A DNA stretch of 64,000 nt from Microbacterium sp. GTDB lineage: Bacteria > Actinomycetota > Actinomycetes > Actinomycetales > Microbacteriaceae. The notes beneath the pieces were generated by a model that made no database searches, was not told where the DNA came from, and saw nothing but the letters and a program-made list of their open reading frames with translations. The stretch spans positions 248,001 to 312,000 of the forward strand of contig NZ_JAFKIP010000002.1 of the NCBI RefSeq assembly GCF_017305435.1. Reading direction: 5' to 3'. Of this stretch, positions 17,074 to 25,509 are shown piece by piece (position 1 is the stretch's first letter; the number at the start of each line of letters is the position of its first letter). The translations under genes and the position numbers were made by a program.

Positions 17074-18213
17074 TCAGCGGGGGGTGAACGGCAGGGGGCG
17101 GCCGGCGAGCCGCCGCGCGCCGGTCCGGAGGAGGGCGTCCGCGACAGCGGAGATCGCGCGCGCGGCGGCATCCGATGCGTCGCTCACGACGACGGGGACG
17201 CCCGCGTCGCCGCCCTCGCGCAGAGCGACGCTGAGCGGCACCGATCCGAGGAGGGGCACCGGTGCGGCATCCGTCGAGAGCGCCGCGGCGACCGCGGCTC
17301 CGCCGCCCGCCCCGAAGAGGTCCAGCACGGATCCGTCGGGGAGCGTCATCGCGGCCATGTTCTCGACGACCCCGACGACGCGCTGGCCGGTCTGGCCGGC
17401 GACGAGTCCGGAACGCACCGCGACGTCGGATGCCGCCGTCTGCGGCGTCGTGACGACCAGCACGTCGGCGTGCGGCAGCAGCTGCCCCACCGAGATCGCG
17501 ACGTCGCCCGTCCCCGGCGGCATGTCGAGGAGCAGGATGTCGAGGTCGCCGAAGAAGACGTCGGTGAGGAATTGCTGCACCGTGCGGTGGAGCATCGGCC
17601 CGCGCCAGGCGACCGCCGCCGGGGGCTGGCCCTTCGGCAGGAACATCCCGATCGAGATGGTCTTCACTCCGTAGGCGACGGGCGGCAGCATGAGGTCGTC
17701 GATACGCGTCGGCTGCGGGGGGAGGCCGTCGTCCTCGACGAGGCCGAGGAGCGCCGGGATCGAGAACCCGTGCACGTCGGCGTCGATGAGACCCACGGCG
17801 AGGCCGCGCGCGGCAAGCGCGACGGCGAGGTTCGCCGTGAGGGTGGACTTGCCGACGCCGCCCTTGCCGCTCGTGACGGCGATGACGCGGGTGAGCGCGT
17901 CGGGGCCGAACGGCATGGTCCGTGCGCGTCCGCCGCGCAGCCGCTCGGTGAGCGCCGCCCGCTCGACCGGTGTCATGACGCCGACGGCGACCTCGACGTC
18001 GGTGACTCCGGGGACGGATGCCGCGGCGTTGCGCACGTCCCGCTCGATCCGATCGGCGGCCGGGCAGCCGACGATCGTCAGCGCGATCTCGACGCGGGCG
18101 CTGCCGCCGGTGACCTCGACGCCGCGGATCATGTCGAGTTCGGCGAGCGGGCGGCGGAGCTCGGGATCGGTCACGGCCCCGACGGCGGCCCGGACGGTGT
18201 CGCGGATCGTCAC
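17074..18213 (-). CDS. mrp: Mrp/ApbC/NBP35-type P-loop ATPase
   Basis: A 379-residue iron-sulfur cluster carrier ATPase of the Mrp/ApbC family. The N-terminal MIP18/DUF59 domain (VRAAVGAVTDPELRRPL) is followed by the deviant Walker A VTSGKGGVGKSTLTANLA, the switch segment LIDADVHGFS and LLLDMPPGTGDVAI. The CxxC cluster-binding motif of classical ApbC is not present in the usual C-terminal place (VVENMAAMTLPDG instead), so cluster handling may differ. It is the last gene of a leftward group with DUF1003 and the MgtE_N/CBS gene, and ends 3 bases from the tatB stop. Confidence 0.92.
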   Translation of the reverse strand: MTIRDTVRAAVGAVTDPELRRPLAELDMIRGVEVTGGSARVEIALTIVGCPAADRIERDVRNAAASVPGVTDVEVAVGVMTPVERAALTERLRGGRARTMPFGPDALTRVIAVTSGKGGVGKSTLTANLAVALAARGLAVGLIDADVHGFSIPALLGLVEDDGLPPQPTRIDDLMLPPVAYGVKTISIGMFLPKGQPPAAVAWRGPMLHRTVQQFLTDVFFGDLDILLLDMPPGTGDVAISVGQLLPHADVLVVTTPQTAASDVAVRSGLVAGQTGQRVVGVVENMAAMTLPDGSVLDLFGAGGGAAVAAALSTDAAPVPLLGSVPLSVALREGGDAGVPVVVSDASDAAARAISAVADALLRTGARRLAGRPLPFTPR

Positions 18214-18220
18214 GGTGCGT

Positions 18221-18826
18221 TCAGACGCTCTCTGCGGGTGCGGTCTCGACGGGACCGCTTTGGGCCGGTGTGCTCGGGGCCGGTGTGCTCAGGGGCGCCG
18301 ACACCGCGGCATCCCGCGTCTCCAAATGCTCCAGCAGCGCCTTCAGCTCCTGCCGCAGGACGTCGCGGGTCACGACCTGCTCGGACATGTCGGTGAGGGC
18401 CATCCGCAGCGCGACGACCTCGCGGGCGAGGTACTCGGTGTCGGCGAGGTTGCGCTCCGCGCGCTGGCGGTCCTGCTCGATCTGCACGCGGTCGCGGTCG
18501 TCCTGCCGGTTCTGCGCGAGGAGGATGAGGGGCGCGGCGTACGAGGCCTGCAGGGACAGCACGAGGGTCAGCACGGTGAACCCGTACGTCTGCGAGTCGA
18601 AGCGCCAGAGGTCCGGGGCGAGGGTGTTCCAGCTGATCCACGCGATGCAGAAGAGGCTCAGGATGAGGAGGAACGCGGGTGTTCCCATCGCGCGGGCGAT
18701 CCACTCCGTGAAGCGGCCGAACCGGTCGCGCGACGGCTGCGGTGCGCGGGGCGTGCGGGCGAGGACGCCGGTGCGGCCGCGGGGGGCCTCGAGGTTCGCC
18801 TTCGCTGCCCGGGGTGAGCGAGCCAT
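18221..18826 (-). CDS. DUF1003 membrane protein
   Basis: A 201-residue protein with two closely spaced membrane helices (FLLILSLFCIAWISWNTL and YGFTVLTLVLSLQASYAAPL) and the DUF1003 signature AAPLILLAQNRQDDRDR. A long charged helix (residues about 110-165) may form a coiled coil, and the C-terminus is Pro/Ala/Ser-rich. The function is unknown. Its ATG overlaps the stop of the upstream MgtE_N/CBS gene as TGATG; a GTG three bases earlier is also possible. This tight coupling suggests the two products act together. Confidence 0.88.
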   Translation of the reverse strand: MARSPRAAKANLEAPRGRTGVLARTPRAPQPSRDRFGRFTEWIARAMGTPAFLLILSLFCIAWISWNTLAPDLWRFDSQTYGFTVLTLVLSLQASYAAPLILLAQNRQDDRDRVQIEQDRQRAERNLADTEYLAREVVALRMALTDMSEQVVTRDVLRQELKALLEHLETRDAAVSAPLSTPAPSTPAQSGPVETAPAESV

Positions 18827-20100
18827 CACCGGCGCACCCCGTTGCTCGCGGCGCGTGCGGAGTCCTCACCGTCGTGCGAGCGCCAGTCCTCGGGGAGGAG
18901 GTAGTCCAGCACGTCGTCGACGCTGACCGCGCCGACCAGGCGATGCGCCTGGTCGACGACCGGGAGCGAGACGAGGTTGTAGCTCGCGAGCATGCGCGCG
19001 ACCTCTGCGGCCGAGGCGGTCGCGGGCACCGCGTCGGCGGTGTCGTCGATGATGGCACCGAGCCGCTCGTGCGGGGGATAGCGGAGCATTCGCTGGAAGT
19101 GCACGGTGCCGAGCAGGCGCCCCGTCGGGGTCTCGTAGGGAGGGAGGGTCACGAAGACGGCCGCCGCGAGGGCCGGGTGCAGCTCATGCCGTCGGATGAG
19201 CGCGAGAGCCTCGGCGACCGTGGCATCCGCCGACAGGACGATGGGTTCGGGCGTCATGAGGCCGCCCGCCGTGTCGGGGCCGTACTTCAGCAGAGCGCGG
19301 ACGTCCTCGGCCTCTTCCGGTTCCATGAGCTCGAGGAGCTCTTCGCGCTGGTCCTCGGGCAGCTGCGCGAGGACGTCGGCAGCGTCGTCGGGCTCCATCT
19401 GGTCGAGGATGTCGGCGGCGCGCTCATCGCCGAGAGCCTCGAGGATGTGCACCTGATCGTCCTCGGGCATCTCCTCGAGGGCATCCGCGAGGCGGTCGTC
19501 GCTGAGCTCCTCGGCGACTTCGAGCAGGCGCTCGTCGGGCAGATCGAGGAGGGTGTTGGCGAGGTCGGCGGGCTTGAGCTCGGAGTACGTCGCGACGAGC
19601 TGCTCGGCCGACTGCGCCTCGCCGGGCGCCTGCTGCTCGCGTACGTCCTGCCAGTCGGCGAACGTCGTCGACCCCTTCGCGAACGGGGATGCCGAGGTCT
19701 TGGGCTTGCGCAGGAAGAGCTGTCCGATGTCCCACAGACCCAGCCGGTCGCGCTCGATCGCGACGTCTTCGATGACGGCTTCTCCCGATCCGTCCGCGAA
19801 GTAGACCTTGCGCCCGAGGAGCTCGGTCATGACGCGCACCTCACCGCCGCGCTGCTGGAAGCGGCGCACGTTGATGAGACCCGTCGTGATGACCTGGCCC
19901 GTCTGAATCGAGGTGACGCGCCCGATCGAGAGGAACACGTGCCGACGGCCGGGGATCTCGACGACGAGGCCCACGACCCGCGGCGGATCGTCTTTGCGGT
20001 AGATGACGACGACGTCACGGACTTTGCCGAGCCGATCGCCCGCGGGGTCGAACACGGTGCAGCCGACCAGGCGTGCCACGAAAACCCTCTGCGTACTCAC
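18826..20100 (-). CDS. Soluble MgtE N-domain plus CBS-pair protein
   Basis: A 424-residue cytosolic protein. The N-terminal roughly 170 residues form a PRC-barrel-like region (LVGCTVFDPAGDRLGKVRDV). Next comes an MgtE_N superhelix of acidic repeats (near residues 200-290, for example ILDQMEPDDAADVLAQLPED) and a pair of CBS domains (LMTPEPIVLSADATVAEAL, LVSLPVVDQAHRLVGAVSVD). The membrane channel domain of true MgtE magnesium transporters is absent. The GTG at 20100 is chosen because TACGCT lies 6 bases upstream and homology begins there. Similar domain sets are encoded near mrp in mycobacteria. A magnesium- or nucleotide-sensing role is plausible but unproven. Confidence 0.88.
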   Translation of the reverse strand: MSTQRVFVARLVGCTVFDPAGDRLGKVRDVVVIYRKDDPPRVVGLVVEIPGRRHVFLSIGRVTSIQTGQVITTGLINVRRFQQRGGEVRVMTELLGRKVYFADGSGEAVIEDVAIERDRLGLWDIGQLFLRKPKTSASPFAKGSTTFADWQDVREQQAPGEAQSAEQLVATYSELKPADLANTLLDLPDERLLEVAEELSDDRLADALEEMPEDDQVHILEALGDERAADILDQMEPDDAADVLAQLPEDQREELLELMEPEEAEDVRALLKYGPDTAGGLMTPEPIVLSADATVAEALALIRRHELHPALAAAVFVTLPPYETPTGRLLGTVHFQRMLRYPPHERLGAIIDDTADAVPATASAAEVARMLASYNLVSLPVVDQAHRLVGAVSVDDVLDYLLPEDWRSHDGEDSARAASNGVRR

Positions 20101-20106
20101 CCGTCC

Positions 20107-20112
20107 AGCGTA
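20107..20112 (-). promoter_or_regulatory. Leaderless -10 (TACGCT) for the MgtE_N/CBS gene
   Basis: The hexamer lies 6 bases upstream of the GTG at 20100. On the other strand a weak CAAGAT (20130-20135) lies 6 bases from the ATG at 20142 of the divergent gene. Confidence 0.5.
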
Positions 20113-20141
20113 GTCTGCAGCCTCCGTGTCAAGATGGACGG

Positions 20142-20762
20142 ATGAGCATGATCGGCGGCAGCCCGCAGCAGCACGGCGAGAAGATCGCCGACTTCGCGAC
20201 CTATCAGGGCGCCCAGCAGGCGGTGTCGCAGCTGATCCAGGCGGACATCCCAGCGCGGGACATCCAGATCGTCGGGCATGGACTGCGCTCGATCGAGACC
20301 GTGACCGGGAAGCTCGGCTATGCGGCGGCGGCACGGTCGGGGGCGATCAACGGCATCCTTCTCGGACTGCTCTTCTCGGCGATCTTCGTGCTCGGGACGC
20401 CCAACGCCGCGATCCAGCTGTTCATCGGCGTCATGTTCGTCGGCATCGCCGTCGGCATGCTGCTGAGCCTCGTGTCCTACGCGCTGCTGCGGCGCCGCCG
20501 CGACTACACGTCGGTCACGCAGGTCGTCGCCGACCGTTACGAGGTGACGGTCCTGCCGTCGAGCATCCACCGCGCACGTGAGGTGGTGGGGCGCGTCGCG
20601 GCCCCGGCCGCGCCCGCTCCCGTGCCGATAGACCTGTCGACCCCGCCGCAGTACGGCGAACGCGTCGACCCGGCGCCTGCGCCGCCCGCGCCGCCGGCCC
20701 CGGGACCGGAGGCGCCGGATGCCGCCGCTCCCCGCGCGGGCGGCGACACGACTCGGCCGTGA
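20142..20762 (+). CDS. General stress protein 17M/YflT-like membrane protein
   Basis: A 206-residue protein. The N-terminus has the YflT/general stress protein 17M-type domain (ADFATYQGAQQAVSQLIQAD, then IPARDIQIVGHGLRSIETVT). Two membrane helices follow (GAINGILLGLLFSAIFVLG and FIGVMFVGIAVGMLLSLVSY), and a long Pro/Ala-rich cytoplasmic tail ends the protein. The exact role is unknown; homologues are linked to general stress responses. An ATG six bases later is an alternative start. The stop overlaps the next start as GTGA. Confidence 0.82.
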   Translation: MSMIGGSPQQHGEKIADFATYQGAQQAVSQLIQADIPARDIQIVGHGLRSIETVTGKLGYAAAARSGAINGILLGLLFSAIFVLGTPNAAIQLFIGVMFVGIAVGMLLSLVSYALLRRRRDYTSVTQVVADRYEVTVLPSSIHRAREVVGRVAAPAAPAPVPIDLSTPPQYGERVDPAPAPPAPPAPGPEAPDAAAPRAGGDTTRP

Positions 20763-21430
20763 CGCAGCTCGACGTCCTGCTTCCCTCCGGGGCGGTGCGC
20801 GTCACGACAGCGTGGGAGGACCCGCCGTCCGTCCCCGCGCCCGCGGCGGTCGTCGCGCTCGCGCACGGCGCGGGCGCGGGAATGGACCATCCCTTCCTCG
20901 TCGGCTTCGCGGCGGCGCTCCGTGACGAGGGCGTCGCGACGCTGCGGTTCGCCTTCCCATACCGCGAAGCAGGCCGACGGATGCCGGGGCCGCCGTCCCA
21001 CGCGATCGCGACCTGGGCGGCCGTCGCCGCTGAAGTCGCGCGTCGCGCGCCGGGGGTGCCGTTCGTCGCGGCGGGGAAGTCCTACGGCGGTCGGATGGCG
21101 TCCCTGGCCGCGGCGGACGGCGTCATCGGACCCGCCGCACTCGTGTACCTCGGCTACCCGTTCCACGCGCCCGGCAAGCCCGACAGGACGCGCGGCGAAC
21201 ACCTCGCCCGCGTCGCGGCGCCGCAGCTGTTCGTCGAGGGCGATGCCGACCCCTTCATCCAGCCGATCGCCGATTTCGAGGCATCCGTCGCCGCGAGCCC
21301 CGATGCCGAGATCGTCTGGATCCCGGGCGGCGGTCACTCGTTCGAGGTGAAGGGGCGCCGCGCCGCGCCCGGCGAGGTCGGCGCCGCACTGGCGCCGACA
21401 GTGGCCGCGTGGCTGCGCCCGCGCCTCTGA
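20759..21430 (+). CDS. Alpha/beta hydrolase, KANL3/Tex30-like
   Basis: A 223-residue alpha/beta-hydrolase fold protein. The oxyanion-region motif ALAHGAGAGMDHPFLVGFA, the segment LRFAFPYREAGRRMPGPP, the nucleophile elbow AAGKSYGGRMAS (Ser), the Asp in FVEGDADPFIQP and the His in GGGHSFEVKG are all visible. This pattern matches the KANL3/Tex30 (dienelactone hydrolase-like) group. The substrate is unknown. It is translationally coupled to the preceding stress protein gene by a GTGA overlap. Confidence 0.88.
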   Translation: MTQLDVLLPSGAVRVTTAWEDPPSVPAPAAVVALAHGAGAGMDHPFLVGFAAALRDEGVATLRFAFPYREAGRRMPGPPSHAIATWAAVAAEVARRAPGVPFVAAGKSYGGRMASLAAADGVIGPAALVYLGYPFHAPGKPDRTRGEHLARVAAPQLFVEGDADPFIQPIADFEASVAASPDAEIVWIPGGGHSFEVKGRRAAPGEVGAALAPTVAAWLRPRL

Positions 21431-21449
21431 ACGAGGCTGTTGAACGGGC

Positions 21450-22886
21450 TCAGCGGGCGGCGCGTGCGATCCAGGCCTCGACCTCGTCGGCGGTGCGGGG
21501 GATCCCGGCCGAGAGGTTCTCGATGCCGTCGGCGGTCACGAGGACGTCGTCCTCGATGCGCACGCCGATGCCGCGATACTCCTCCGGGACGGTGAGGTCG
21601 TCGATCTGGAAGTACAGGCCCGGTTCGATCGTGAAGACCATCCCCTCCTCGAGGAGACCGTCGTAGTACATCTCGCGGCGCGCCTGCGCGCAGTCGTGCA
21701 CGTCGATACCGAGGTGGTGCGACGTGCCGTGCACCATGTAGCGCCGGTGCTGGCCGCCCCGGTCGGCATCCAGCGCCTCGTCGGCCGTCACGGGGAGGAG
21801 CCCCCACTCCGCCGTGCGCCGGGCGATGACGGCCATCGCGGCCTCGTGGACGGCACGGAAGCGCACGCCGGGCTTCGCGACCGCGAACGCGGCGTCGGCC
21901 GCTTCGCGCACGGTCTCGTAGACCTTGCGCTGCACGTCGGTGAAGGTGCCCGACACCGGCAGGGTGCGGGTGATGTCGGCGGTGTAGAGGCTGTCCACCT
22001 CGACGCCCGCGTCGACGAGGATGAGGTCGCCTGGCACGACGGCCCCGTCGTTGCGTGTCCAGTGCAGGTAGCACGCGTGCGGGCCGGACGCGGCGATCGT
22101 GTCGTAGCCCTCGCCGTTGCCCTCGATGCGCGCCCGGTGGTGGAAGATGCCCTCGACGGCGCGCTCACCGCGCGGGGTGTCGATGATGCGCGGGAGGTCC
22201 GCGACGATGTCGTCGAACCCGCGTGCCGTGACCTCGACGGCGAGGCGCAGCTGCGCGATCTCGTAGTCGTCCTTCACGAGGCGCAGCTCGGAGACGAACC
22301 GCGTGAGCTCGTCGTCCTCGTCGAGGACGAGGTCGCCGTCGCGCGCCTCGAAGGCGTCGAGGTGCGACGTGTGGATGCCGAGGTCGGATGCCACACCCGC
22401 GAGCGCCGGGCGCGGCCCGATCCAGAACTCGCCGATCGTCGCGTCGGCGTAGAACTCGGTCGTCGTCCGGTCGGCGCGCTCGCGCAGGTACAGGGTCACG
22501 TCGTGACCGCTGTCGCCGGCGGGCTCGAACACGAGCACGGAGTCGGGGACGGCGTCGGACGCCCAGCCGGTCAGGTGCGAGAAGGCCGAGTGGGCGCGGA
22601 ACGGGTAGTCGGTGTCGTTCGAGCGCTGCTTGAACGAACCCGCCGGGATCACCAGGCGCCGGCCGGGGAACGCCGCGGAGACGGCATCGCGGCGCGGTGC
22701 GGCGTACGCCGCCTGCGTGCGCGCCGGCGGTGTCTGCTCGGGGCGGTCGGCCCATCCGGTCGAGATCGTGTCGAGGAAGCCCCGCGGGAACGGCTGCTTG
22801 CGGTTCTGGTTCTGCGCGGGCGCGGCCGTGCCGACGGTCTCGGCAGGCGTCTCCGGTGCGATCGTGTCGCTGTCGTTCGTGCTCAT
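21450..22886 (-). CDS. pepP: Xaa-Pro aminopeptidase (aminopeptidase P, M24B)
   Basis: A 478-residue cytosolic metallopeptidase that removes N-terminal residues before proline. The N-terminal aminopeptidase P domain (RRLVIPAGSFKQRSNDTDYP) is followed by the pita-bread domain. Metal ligands are visible: Asp in LILVDAGVE, Asp in YTADITRTLPV, His in HGTSHHLGIDVHD, Glu in FTIEPGLYF and Glu in GVRIEDDVLVT. About 60 N-terminal residues before the domain are low-complexity. A GAGACT hexamer 6 bases upstream may serve as a weaker leaderless -10. It converges with the hydrolase gene. Confidence 0.94.
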   Translation of the reverse strand: MSTNDSDTIAPETPAETVGTAAPAQNQNRKQPFPRGFLDTISTGWADRPEQTPPARTQAAYAAPRRDAVSAAFPGRRLVIPAGSFKQRSNDTDYPFRAHSAFSHLTGWASDAVPDSVLVFEPAGDSGHDVTLYLRERADRTTTEFYADATIGEFWIGPRPALAGVASDLGIHTSHLDAFEARDGDLVLDEDDELTRFVSELRLVKDDYEIAQLRLAVEVTARGFDDIVADLPRIIDTPRGERAVEGIFHHRARIEGNGEGYDTIAASGPHACYLHWTRNDGAVVPGDLILVDAGVEVDSLYTADITRTLPVSGTFTDVQRKVYETVREAADAAFAVAKPGVRFRAVHEAAMAVIARRTAEWGLLPVTADEALDADRGGQHRRYMVHGTSHHLGIDVHDCAQARREMYYDGLLEEGMVFTIEPGLYFQIDDLTVPEEYRGIGVRIEDDVLVTADGIENLSAGIPRTADEVEAWIARAAR

Positions 22887-22930
22887 GCGTCCAGTCTCCC
22901 ACTCCCGCCGCGGGCGCGTCTCGTCACCGC

Positions 22931-22990
22931 GCGTCGTGCACCGCGCCTGTCGTCACCGTGCCCGTCGTCACCGCGCCCGTCGTCACCGTG
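22931..22990. repeat. 15-bp tandem repeat (four units)
   Basis: Units of 15 bases (consensus CCCGTCGTCACCGYG) run at 22931-22945 (diverged), 22946-22960, 22961-22975 and 22976-22990. The last unit overlaps the 3' end of the EEP phosphatase gene and contains its stop codon. No protein or RNA function is evident. Confidence 0.75.
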
Positions 22991-24014
22991 CCGCGGGCTC
23001 CAGCTGCACGACGAGCGGGCGATGATCGCTGCCGCTGTCGTCGAGCGAGGTGAGGACGACGGATCCGGTCGCGACCCAGGCATCCGTGGACAGGACGTGA
23101 TCGATGGGGGTCCCGAGCAGCGCGGGCCACTGCGTGGACCACGTGCCGACGGCGCCCGTGCCCGTAGCGACCGCCGCATCACGGCAGTTGCCGAGATCAC
23201 CGCCCGTGCCGAGCCGTGCCATGTGGTCGACGGTCGCATTGACGTCGCCCGCCATGATGACGTTCTCACTGCCGCACTGATCGGCGAGCCACTGGAGATC
23301 GCTCTGCCAGTCGTCCATCTCGCTCTGCCGCGGAGCGACCGCGTGCACGGCCACGACGACGGGGCCGGTGCCGTCGACGGGCATCGCGACGACGGTCGGG
23401 ACCTGCGACGTGTTGCTCTCGCCGTCCGATGTCGACGAGATCACCGAATAGTCGCCGAGCTCGGGTGAGATCAGGAGGGTCGTCGAGTTCGACGCCCAAT
23501 CCGGGAAGTCGTCGCGTTCGCCGAAGTTCTCGTGATGGGCCCACATGGGCGAGCCGAGGTCGCGCATCGCGATGGCGACGGCCTCGCCCGTCTCGATCGT
23601 CGTCTCGGGGAGGGCCACGATGTCGGCGCGCATGGCGACGGCCGTCTGCGCGATGAGATCGGCGTCGGCACCATTGCCGGCCGTGTTCCAGGTCATCACC
23701 CGGATGGACTGCTCGGTCGGCTCGGGGAGCGCCCCGCGACCCACGCCGCGAGAGATCAGGATCGCCGCGTTCGCGACGCCCGCGAGCACCGCAATGATCG
23801 CGAGGGATGCCGCGACGGCGCGCAGCGGTCGGGCGAGACACAGCAGCAGCGCGACCACGAGGACGGCGGCGCAGACGAGGACCACGACGGGACGCAGCGA
23901 GACGATCTGCGCGATCGGGAACGTGCGCTCGAGCCGGAAGAACTGCGGCCACGTCACGATCGCGGCGGCGATCGCCGCGAGCACCGTGAAGAGGAGTCCG
24001 ATCAGGCGCAGCAC
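22983..24014 (-). CDS. Endonuclease/exonuclease/phosphatase-family membrane protein
   Basis: A 343-residue protein with three N-terminal membrane helices (GLLFTVLAAIAAAIVTW, VVLVCAAVLVVALLLC and SLAIIAVLAGVANAAIL) and an extracytoplasmic EEP phosphohydrolase domain. Catalytic motifs are visible: MTWNTAGNG (metal Asn), ALPETTIE (Glu), AVHAVAPR (His), MAGDVNATVDH (Asp/Asn) and GSDHRPLVV (Asp-His). This topology is common in actinobacteria and resembles surface phosphodiesterases rather than nucleases; the substrate is unknown. The GTG at 24014 is supported by a TAGAGT hexamer 6 bases upstream. Confidence 0.87.
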   Translation of the reverse strand: MLRLIGLLFTVLAAIAAAIVTWPQFFRLERTFPIAQIVSLRPVVVLVCAAVLVVALLLCLARPLRAVAASLAIIAVLAGVANAAILISRGVGRGALPEPTEQSIRVMTWNTAGNGADADLIAQTAVAMRADIVALPETTIETGEAVAIAMRDLGSPMWAHHENFGERDDFPDWASNSTTLLISPELGDYSVISSTSDGESNTSQVPTVVAMPVDGTGPVVVAVHAVAPRQSEMDDWQSDLQWLADQCGSENVIMAGDVNATVDHMARLGTGGDLGNCRDAAVATGTGAVGTWSTQWPALLGTPIDHVLSTDAWVATGSVVLTSLDDSGSDHRPLVVQLEPAAR

Positions 24015-24081
24015 GCCTCGACTCTACGTGGGCGAGGCGGGCGAACCCTGAGAGTCGGGGGCGGCCCGATACGCTCGAAGG
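24015..24081. promoter_or_regulatory. Divergent leaderless promoters (EEP protein and PHP protein)
   Basis: On the minus strand TAGAGT (24021-24026) is 6 bases from the GTG at 24014. On the plus strand TACGCT (24070-24075) is 6 bases from the ATG at 24082. Confidence 0.55.
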
Positions 24082-24939
24082 ATGGCGAGGCGATTCTCCG
24101 GACCGAGCGATCTGCACCTGCACTCGGACCACTCCGACGGCACCGAGCCGCCGGCGGACGTCGTGGCGTCCGCCCATGCGGCCGGGCTCCGTACGATCGC
24201 GCTCACGGATCACGACACGACCTCGGGGTGGGCGGAGGCCGCCGAGAGTACGGGATCGCTCGGGATGACCTTCCTGCCCGGGATGGAGCTCTCCGCCCGC
24301 CACGAATGGCGCAGCGTCCACGTGCTCGCGTACCTCTTCGACCCGGATGCCACGGAGCTGCGCGCGCTCATCGACCGCATCCGCTCCTCACGACTGACGC
24401 GTGCGCGGGAGATGGCCGAGCGTATCGGCCGCGATCTCGACCTCACGTGGGACGACGTGCTCGGGCAGACGGCGACCGGGGCGACCGTCGGCCGGCCGCA
24501 CCTCGCCGACGCGCTCGTCGCGAAGGGGCACGTGCGCGACCGCGGCGAGGCGTTCGCCGGCATCCTCAGCCCCGGCAGCGACTACTACGTCGCGCTCTAC
24601 GCCCCTGATCCGGTCACGGCGGTGGCGGCGGTGACGGAAGCGGGCGGCGTGCCGATCATCGCGCACCCCGCGGGGCGTGCGGGGCTGCTGCCCGGCCCCG
24701 TCGTGGAGGGCATGCTCGCGGCAGGCCTCGCGGGCTTCGAGCTCGGTCACCGCGAGAACCGCGAACCGGGACTGGGGGAGCTGCGCGAGCTCGTGCGCCG
24801 GCGGGATCTCATCGTGACGGGCTCGAGCGATTACCACGGGCTCGGCAAGCCGAATCTGCCGGGGGAGCACACGACGTCGGACGAGATGGTGGCACGCATC
24901 ATCGACCGCGGAACGGGGAGCGCCCCCGTCTTCGCCTGA
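24082..24939 (+). CDS. PHP-domain metal-dependent phosphoesterase
   Basis: A 285-residue PHP-family phosphoesterase. The N-terminal metal motif DLHLHSDHSDGT (His12, His14, Asp16) is followed by ALTDHDTTSGW, MELSARHEWRSVHVLAYLF and the C-terminal VTGSSDYHGLGKPN. This set matches the TrpH/RnaAM-like group acting on 3',5'-bisphosphonucleotides or RNA 5' ends; which of these is not decidable here. A TACGCT -10 lies 6 bases before the ATG. The stop codon sits in the loop of a strong terminator hairpin. Confidence 0.9.
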   Translation: MARRFSGPSDLHLHSDHSDGTEPPADVVASAHAAGLRTIALTDHDTTSGWAEAAESTGSLGMTFLPGMELSARHEWRSVHVLAYLFDPDATELRALIDRIRSSRLTRAREMAERIGRDLDLTWDDVLGQTATGATVGRPHLADALVAKGHVRDRGEAFAGILSPGSDYYVALYAPDPVTAVAAVTEAGGVPIIAHPAGRAGLLPGPVVEGMLAAGLAGFELGHRENREPGLGELRELVRRRDLIVTGSSDYHGLGKPNLPGEHTTSDEMVARIIDRGTGSAPVFA

Positions 24940-24960
24940 ACGGCGACGACGGGGGCGCTT
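24919..24960. terminator. Bidirectional terminator hairpin over the PHP gene stop
   Basis: Perfect 12-base arms (24919-24930 and 24948-24959) continue inward with a further 5 pairs (TCGCC and GGCGA). The PHP gene's TGA lies in the loop. The convergent SHOCT gene ends 14 bases later. Confidence 0.75.
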
Positions 24961-24973
24961 CGACGGGCGCCGG

Positions 24974-25393
24974 TCAGGCGAGCGCCTTGGCCTTGAGTGC
25001 CGCGAACTCCGCCTCGGTGATGGTGCCCTCATCCAGCAGGCTCTTGGCCTGCGCGATCTGGTCGGCGGGGCTCTTGCCTGCGACCTCCTTGATGTACTCG
25101 TCCTGCGCGGACTTGTACTGCTGGACGGCGGCGGCCTGACGCTCGCCCATGCCGCGACCACGCGCGATCAGGTACACGAGCGCCGTGACGATCGGGAAGA
25201 AGATCAGGAAGAAGATCCACAGCGCCTTCCAGCCGCCGGCGAGCTTCCGGTCGCGGAAGATGTCGCTGATGATCGAGAACAGGGCCATCAGGTAGGCGAC
25301 GAAGATGAAGATGGTGAGGAACCACCAGATGAGGTCCCAGAACGAGCCCCAGAAGCCGCGGTATTCGACCGCGGCGGCCTCGATGAAGCGCAT
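24974..25393 (-). CDS. SHOCT/PLDc_N-type small membrane protein
   Basis: A 139-residue protein with two membrane helices (DLIWWFLTIFIFVAYLMALF and KALWIFFLIFFPIVTALVYL) of the phospholipase D N-terminal (PLDc_N) type. A cytoplasmic helix and a C-terminal SHOCT motif (AKSLLDEGTITEAEFAALKAKAL) follow. Such proteins are common in actinobacteria and may help oligomerisation or membrane stress responses, but no role is proven. An AAAGG ribosome site precedes the ATG. The 116 bases upstream, shared with the divergent DUF817 gene, contain AT-richer TATAGA and TACTCT elements that may be its promoter. Confidence 0.85.
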   Translation of the reverse strand: MRFIEAAAVEYRGFWGSFWDLIWWFLTIFIFVAYLMALFSIISDIFRDRKLAGGWKALWIFFLIFFPIVTALVYLIARGRGMGERQAAAVQQYKSAQDEYIKEVAGKSPADQIAQAKSLLDEGTITEAEFAALKAKALA

Positions 25394-25497
25394 GGCTTGC
25401 CTTTCGAAGGAATGGAGACGGCGGGTGCCGTCGTCTATAGAGTAGGGCTCGCGCGGCGCGCGACGCGCCAGATGACGGTCGCGACACGGCCGGAGGT

Positions 25498-25503
25498 TAG
25501 CGT
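25498..25503 (+). promoter_or_regulatory. Leaderless -10 (TAGCGT) for the DUF817 gene
   Basis: TAGCGT ends 6 bases before the GTG at 25510. Confidence 0.55.
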
Positions 25504-25509
25504 GGACGG

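Noticed and set aside
22931-22990. Possible CRISPR-like array
   Set aside because: Units are 15 bases and directly adjoining without spacers, and there are no cas genes.
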